A DNA stretch of 64,000 nucleotides from contig JAMCWJ010000087.1 in NCBI GenBank assembly GCA_023475105.1, forward strand, positions 21,245 through 85,244. The letters run 5' to 3'. The translations under genes and the position numbers were made by a program. The DNA comes from Nitrospirota bacterium. GTDB lineage: Bacteria > Nitrospirota > Thermodesulfovibrionia > Thermodesulfovibrionales > UBA9159. Below, in pieces: positions 61,001 to 64,000 of this stretch. The notes under the pieces were generated by a model that saw only the letters and a list, made by a program, of their open reading frames with translations, searched no databases and was not told the origin of the DNA. Every line of letters starts with the position of its first letter. Position 1 is the first letter of the stretch.

Positions 61001-62782
61001 AATAATCTCATCGGAAATAAAATCAACCGTATGCACCAGAAAATGCCCGCTTCCCATTGCAGGGTCGAGGACTTTGATATCAAAGATTGTATTGAATATC
61101 GAATCCTCAAGCTCTCTGATCTTCGCCCTGTATGCCTGAATGCCTGAAGTAGACTCTTGCTTACGCAGGCTCTTTCTTGCGTCTTCAAGGTCTGAAAGCA
61201 GTTTCTCGGCCGTCTTAAACTTTTCATCCAGCACGGAGCCGACCGTATTCTTAACGATGTATTCAACGATATAATGGGGTGTGTAATATGAGCCTGTCGC
61301 CTTGCGCTCATGCTTTGAGTTTTCGATATAGAGTTCACCCTTTTGTTTTCTACTGATGATCCTGCCCTCTTTTGGGGCGGTTGCTGCTTTCTTCCAAACG
61401 GACTTCCCCTTTTCTTTAACCTCGATCATTTCCTCGTCCGCAATCCGGACATGAAATTCAAGCAGACCCTCGTATATATCTCCGAGATGGCGCACACTGA
61501 GGGACGAATAGTCTATATATGCCGTGGACTCCATTGAGTGCTCGACTTCATGCTCAACCGTCAGCTTTTCTACCGCGCTTGCGACAAATGGGTCTGATAT
61601 TTTGTGCCTGCTTAGGAAGTTGCCCTCTTGGGTTTCAAAAAGACCGCCATTGTAAATAGGAATATTCAATGCCTTGTCGCCCTTATCTATTATTCTGCAC
61701 AGAGACTCGAGGCGCGACCAATAGTCATACGCATTGCGGCTCAAGTGTTCGCTGCCTGTTGTTCTGATGTCCCTGCATATGTCCTCTTTCAGTCTTCTTA
61801 GACTTTTCTTGTAATAGGGCCTCCGGTCATCCGAAGGCAAGAGATTCCTCGATTCCGCATAGAGAAGAAAGAGCAATCGATAGAGAAGTGTCAAGCACCC
61901 TGCAAAAACATCTTTAAGACTTTCGGTTGTCTCTGTTCGAATGCCGAGCTCATTACGGCGATATTCAATAAATCCAGTTGCCAAACCTTCAAATACTTCA
62001 TCAAAAATAAGGCCCTTAAGGTTTTCACTTACTCTGACGGCATATTCCTCTGTGCCTTTCAGATGCTGGTCAAGCCATGTTTTGCCGGTCGCGGAATCAG
62101 GAACAAAGGCATCTCTGGAGAAGAAGGGATAAAAATAGAGAAAGCTTTCTGCATCATTTCTCCTAATCATGTCTTCAAGGTCTATCTCAAAGAAATTCCC
62201 AGAGCGCGAGGCTGCCCTGTAATAGAAAAGCCGCCATTGTTTACCGTTCGTCAGAATAGCCCACTGGATACGCCCTTCAGAGGCGTGATATACATCATCA
62301 AGGTACTTCACGGTCTGCGCAGTAGGGTCGCGTTTGTCGAGAGTATCTTCAGGGTCCGCGTCATTGAGACGTCTCCCCCAGTATTTGGCTTCAAGAATAG
62401 TTACAGCAAATTTGAAAAACCTGACTAAATCGTTTTTGTCTTTTCGGGCATCTTCGAGAGACGCTCTGTCTTTGAACAGCGCGTAGTCAGGCCTTTTCTT
62501 TTTGATCCCTCTCTTGGTTGTCGGCTGAGGATCCAATTCGTAGCCCAACGCTTTAAGAACCGGCCTTATGAATCTTTCCTCAAGTCCTGCTTCTTCACCA
62601 GGGCCAAGCTTTAAAGTCCTGGTCTCGTCATACGCTTTCTTTATGTTATCAAAGACATCTTCGATTTTCTCTTTTTGTTCATTCCAAAGCGAAGTTGCCG
62701 GCAGGTGGTGTCCAAGATAGTTATTTGAAAATAGATTTTGGTTGTTCCAGAAGAATAATCCAGGCTGGTCGGGTCTAAGCAT
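58028..62782 (-). CDS. Type IIG restriction-modification enzyme fused to a C-terminal Fic domain
   Basis: One 1584-residue frame. The N-terminal part has a PD-(D/E)xK-like nuclease motif (RPDY at 97-100, EAK at 131-133). The methyltransferase core has motif I LDPAMGSGHFL near residue 570 and the adenine-N6 motif IV GNPPYVRQEE near 843. A target-recognition region follows to about residue 1300 (ending VLGDVDKRGRLLLQLIYLENLPIPRIFF). The last 230 residues are a Fic domain: LHGYIAGSLFPDRAGRFRDVNVQVSS, then HPFKDFNGRVGR at 1512-1523. Fic enzymes usually AMPylate proteins. A 75-residue G/R/E-rich joint (about 1310-1385) is out of frame with a better coding frame (58627-58845). Composition is AT-richer than its neighbours, suggesting transfer. 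The ATG is preceded by a TATAAA-like box. Confidence 0.85.
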   Translation of the reverse strand: MLRPDQPGLFFWNNQNLFSNNYLGHHLPATSLWNEQKEKIEDVFDNIKKAYDETRTLKLGPGEEAGLEERFIRPVLKALGYELDPQPTTKRGIKKKRPDYALFKDRASLEDARKDKNDLVRFFKFAVTILEAKYWGRRLNDADPEDTLDKRDPTAQTVKYLDDVYHASEGRIQWAILTNGKQWRLFYYRAASRSGNFFEIDLEDMIRRNDAESFLYFYPFFSRDAFVPDSATGKTWLDQHLKGTEEYAVRVSENLKGLIFDEVFEGLATGFIEYRRNELGIRTETTESLKDVFAGCLTLLYRLLFLLYAESRNLLPSDDRRPYYKKSLRRLKEDICRDIRTTGSEHLSRNAYDYWSRLESLCRIIDKGDKALNIPIYNGGLFETQEGNFLSRHKISDPFVASAVEKLTVEHEVEHSMESTAYIDYSSLSVRHLGDIYEGLLEFHVRIADEEMIEVKEKGKSVWKKAATAPKEGRIISRKQKGELYIENSKHERKATGSYYTPHYIVEYIVKNTVGSVLDEKFKTAEKLLSDLEDARKSLRKQESTSGIQAYRAKIRELEDSIFNTIFDIKVLDPAMGSGHFLVHTVDFISDEIIAFLADYPENPVLRKIGELKKEIIEEIDRQGVKIDESRLTEVNLIKRMVMKRCIYGVDLNEMAVELAKLSLWLDSFTLGAPLSFLDHHLKCGNSLIGTSIEELEKALTGHLFAINLEPLKRAIRDMIFVSDLPDATVGQVRASYKKFGEANRGLEGYRILLDMLVAEHFGIADAKKMLISDFDKIDLNNLQGSISKLPDKDKELIEKTRLITEEKKFFHWEIEFPEVFYEKTSEFGQKIDRKTNSGFDCVIGNPPYVRQEELGTFKKDYLKPTYRVFHNMADIYTYFFERGIESLRNGGHFGMITSNKFMKTNYGLPLRNYLTKRASLRGIVDFGELPVFEDAATFPAIFIIERANDIHASFSVQYAPIRTLSFETLEAEIQKAARVIDSTALKGESWSLVGEDSSSVFAKMRGAGRPLGEYCSGSIKYGVKTGLNEAFVIDRETKDKLIKADARSTEFIKPLIVGDDVRKYEIDYRETYLVVIPSSSTRISMLDEVMEEHGFTLYDKHVLNELQRCIEDKKKWDKKCIEYNLECGKSKIWKQLLDEFRVKVDNAFEWFADHYPAISAHFKKHESAAKKRADKGDFWWELRPCDYYDYFEKPKIVYPEIAMESRFALDETGAYPIKTIFTIPLDDKFLLSVLNSKLSFEYLKNTCSVLGDVDKRGRLLLQLIYLENLPIPRIFFTTPGKERKERVSRAIELYKKGLEQIAIKSDKWQNKSEEQEDDKGRDERGPARPGKVAGKPRGYRIPAEDVSGEDTGLGGEVCGVREGTGEYEAPEGTSGQGEDSTRPLDSARYFETAQGIKTYSEVAEILAVSVTKSIEQIIDGIPGDIHFTPEWICKLHGYIAGSLFPDRAGRFRDVNVQVSSHIPPPYSEVPIHMRLYCDDLMARMTAVSSVPDIERKSETLAYADWRFQWIHPFKDFNGRVGRILLTALLFKLRLPPADTASVDPAGIGQYLRSLHEADAGDLSLLTGIWLERLSGEAKENGEK
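58627..58845 (-). CDS. Small ORF nested in another frame at the RM-Fic joint
   Basis: A 72-codon frame starting at GTG 58845 (or ATG 58830, MTKEEMKEAQQG) and ending in TAG. Its product, with EKWQESHADIESLRKTYRARILDWV and SVAFEREPVSMKRLKELPD, has ordinary helical protein composition, while the overlapping large frame here is a G/R/E/P-rich string typical of a shadow. I infer this is the real coding frame for the stretch: a small separate protein between the restriction-modification part and Fic, or the N-terminus of Fic reached by a frameshift. Function unknown; an antitoxin-like partner of Fic is possible but unsupported by a motif. Confidence 0.6.
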   Translation of the reverse strand: MRNKRMTKEEMKEAQQGLEKWQESHADIESLRKTYRARILDWVVKSVAFEREPVSMKRLKELPDKEKTAPVR

Positions 62783-62939
62783 GATTAAGACACATTTTAT
62801 ACCAAACTTGCGATTTTTTCAGCCGGAATTTCAGCATTAGCAGCGTAGTCATGGAGGCACAAGGCAGGTATATCCGTAAACAGGCGAAAGAGTCAGCGGG
62901 TCGTCGCCGCAGAGCTTCGGGCAGACACCTTATGGAAAA

Positions 62940-62948
62940 TGCTATAAT
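62940..62948 (+). promoter_or_regulatory. Extended -10 promoter of ssrA
   Basis: TGCTATAAT is a perfect extended -10 element, 26 nt before the mature tmRNA 5' end. The -35 is weak, as often with extended -10 promoters. Confidence 0.65.
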
Positions 62949-62974
62949 ATATTTAGGCCAAAGGCCGTTCAGTC

Positions 62975-63320
62975 GGGGGCGAAAGGGCTCGACGGGGGTT
63001 ATGAGGCTCAGGTGGCGTGTCGTGGCTCCATCACCACGTAAAAAGATGGAAACAAACACAAACGCCAACAACGAACTGGCACTTGCTGCTTAACTAAAGC
63101 AGCACGCTGCTCCGAAATCGCCTGTGTTTTGGAGACAGCGTCGGAATGCAGGCTGGCCCCGGGTAGTTCCCTTGGATCCGGGGCGAGATAAAGGGGGATG
63201 GGATGGTGAAAAGCCTGTCTACCGGCGCTTCATCATCCGAGATTTAAAAGAGAGAATACACACGTAGAAGCCTGAGAGTAGTACTTTCGGACGCGGGTTC
63301 GATTCCCGCCGCCTCCACCA
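62975..63320 (+). ncRNA. ssrA: Transfer-messenger RNA (tmRNA)
   Basis: The 5' end GGGGGCGAAAGGGCTCGACG and the 3' end CGGGTTCGATTCCCGCCGCC-TCCACCA are diagnostic. GGGGGCG pairs with CGCCTCC to form the acceptor stem, and GACGCGGGTTCGATTCCCGC is the T arm. CCA is encoded. The tag reading frame ends AAC ACA AAC GCC AAC AAC GAA CTG GCA CTT GCT GCT TAA, giving NTNANNELALAA after the resume alanine, with the usual ALAA degradation signal. The RNA is 346 nt, a normal one-piece tmRNA. Its protein partner smpB lies at 56.9 kb. Confidence 0.96.
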
Positions 63321-63325
63321 TTCAA

Positions 63326-63362
63326 CCCTTTGAATTCATTAGATTCAAGGGGCCAGTTTTTC
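63326..63362 (+). terminator. Intrinsic terminator after ssrA
   Basis: CCCTTTGAAT and ATTCAAGGGG pair with one bulge, followed after a few bases by TTTTT. Confidence 0.65.
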
Positions 63363-63681
63363 CTTCCGGTTTCCTTCCGGAAGGTTAGGACGGCCGTCGT
63401 TGTCGGCATGATTACAAGAAGGCGCTCAACAGCAAGGGTTCGAACAGTCCACAGCGGAGCATGCTAAGGTCACTGACACTTCATGAGAGCCAATAGACCG
63501 CTCTTCCTTAGGCTAACCCTGGATCTCTTACATGGAGCATCCCAATATGCAGAGGTCAGTGGCAGTTGGAATACAGCTGAAAAGGTGGCAATTATTGGCG
63601 TGAGAGAGACGGTTCGTCGGATATTTCGTCAAAACTCACCGCCTGCTGCTGAGTGTCAGACTACTGAGAGGGAGAAACGGT
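63363..63681. other. Gap between ssrA and the SIR2 remnant
   Basis: No supported gene. A short plus-strand frame (63483-63689) lacks motifs. The 3' flank of ssrA is a common integration site, and this stretch with the broken SIR2-like gene after it fits a worn integration scar. I see no clear repeat of the ssrA 3' end within the window. Confidence 0.4.
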
Positions 63682-63933
63682 ATGAGTGAAATGATTCTAT
63701 TGGGTGCCGGGGCGTCTAAAGATGCAGGAGTGCCCGGCGCATTTGCTATGACTGACAAAATACTCACAAACTTGCGGGCTAACCAGCGTTTCGAGAGGCA
63801 AGCACACGCCTTATCCTATATTGTGGGTGGTTTGCTTTTTGAGGCCGGCAAGAATAACGTTAATCCTCTCACTCCGGCTATTAATTGTGCACGCCATGAG
63901 TTTATGATAAAAATATCAGAGAAAACTAGGTGA
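63682..63933 (+). pseudogene. Truncated SIR2-like defence protein
   Basis: The 83-codon frame begins MSEMILLGAGASKDAGVPGA, the NAD-binding GAGAS-xxAGxP motif of SIR2-like proteins used in antiviral systems (Thoeris, SIR2-HerA and similar). It continues AMTDKILTNL and YIVGGLLFEAG as in that family. After NNVNPLT the sequence loses family character (PAINCARHEFMIKISEKTR) and stops. The rest of the domain is missing, so this is a broken gene. GGGAG precedes the ATG. Confidence 0.65.
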
Positions 63934-64000
63934 CACTTTTCCATTGACGGTCACGGTTATAAGTCCCTTCATGTTCAGCCAGGCCTCGACGGCGATGCGC
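63916..64000 (-). other. Unassigned open frame at the right edge
   Basis: On the minus strand two frames are open from the edge. One ends LITVTVNGKVSPSFL at 63916; the other ends HEGTYNRDRQWKSVT shortly before. Neither can be named. The switch from SIR2-like sequence to this piece near 63.9 kb may mark the end of an inserted element. Confidence 0.25.

Noticed and set aside
63420..63470. tRNA-like GGGTTCGAACAGTCC downstream of ssrA
   Set aside because: No cloverleaf can be drawn around it and no acceptor stem is seen.
1..64000. CRISPR arrays, rRNA or tRNA genes
   Set aside because: No regularly spaced direct repeats and no rRNA or complete tRNA sequences were found on reading both strands; a weak tRNA could be missed by eye.

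Overview
The window looks like a GC-rich, Gram-negative, respiratory bacterium or MAG contig, plausibly Nitrospirota or a neighbouring deep lineage. This rests on gene content only: futalosine-pathway MqnE, several radical SAM enzymes, a seven-haem c-type cytochrome, acetyl-CoA synthetase, an archease/RtcB pair, type IV pilus minor pilins with PilY1, and palindromic intergenic repeats. No rRNA or tRNA gene fixes the taxonomy.

Layout. 0-2.5 kb: oxidative pentose phosphate operon gnd (partial)-zwf-pgl. 2.5-3.8 kb: decayed DNA with an integrase remnant. 3.8-6.6 kb: two radical SAM genes. 6.6-16.2 kb, minus strand: a TetR-controlled RND pump (MdtA/MdtB-like) followed by a TolC-MacA-MacB type exporter. 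16.4-21 kb: mqnE and uvrA back to back, then an O-methyltransferase. 21.1-22.7 kb: a collapsed two-component locus, a flavoprotein fragment and a free-standing threonyl-tRNA editing domain. 22.9-29.3 kb: a peptide-type ABC importer without ATPases, then glnE. 29.4-31 kb: a pterin-binding methyltransferase-like gene and an orphan fumarase alpha subunit. 31.3-33.4 kb: archease and RtcB RNA ligase. 33.4-49.8 kb, minus strand: two paralogous minor-pilin/PilY1 operons with a Phd/PIN toxin-antitoxin pair between them. 50.4-54.2 kb: CBS protein, NhaD/ArsB-type antiporter, acs. 54.4-56.8 kb: seven-haem cytochrome. 56.9-63.3 kb: smpB and ssrA (tmRNA), separated by an AT-richer type IIG restriction-modification/Fic island. 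The window ends in a broken SIR2-like gene.

The most striking observation is in rtcB. An in-frame UGA stands exactly where the family has its metal-binding cysteine (motif GYDINCG), and the conserved reading frame continues to the normal C-terminus. This is a strong candidate for a selenocysteine-containing RNA ligase. Second is a single ORF joining a type IIG restriction-modification enzyme to a C-terminal Fic domain, with a 72-codon ORF nested in another frame at the joint and the enzyme's usual C-terminal tail split off as the next gene. Third, both pilin operons carry sigma-54 type promoters with a shared upstream box at nearly the same distance. Several genes (uvrA, mqnE, smpB, tetR, the solute-binding protein gene, archease) have a -10 box 5-8 nt before the ATG and no Shine-Dalgarno sequence, which predicts leaderless mRNAs.
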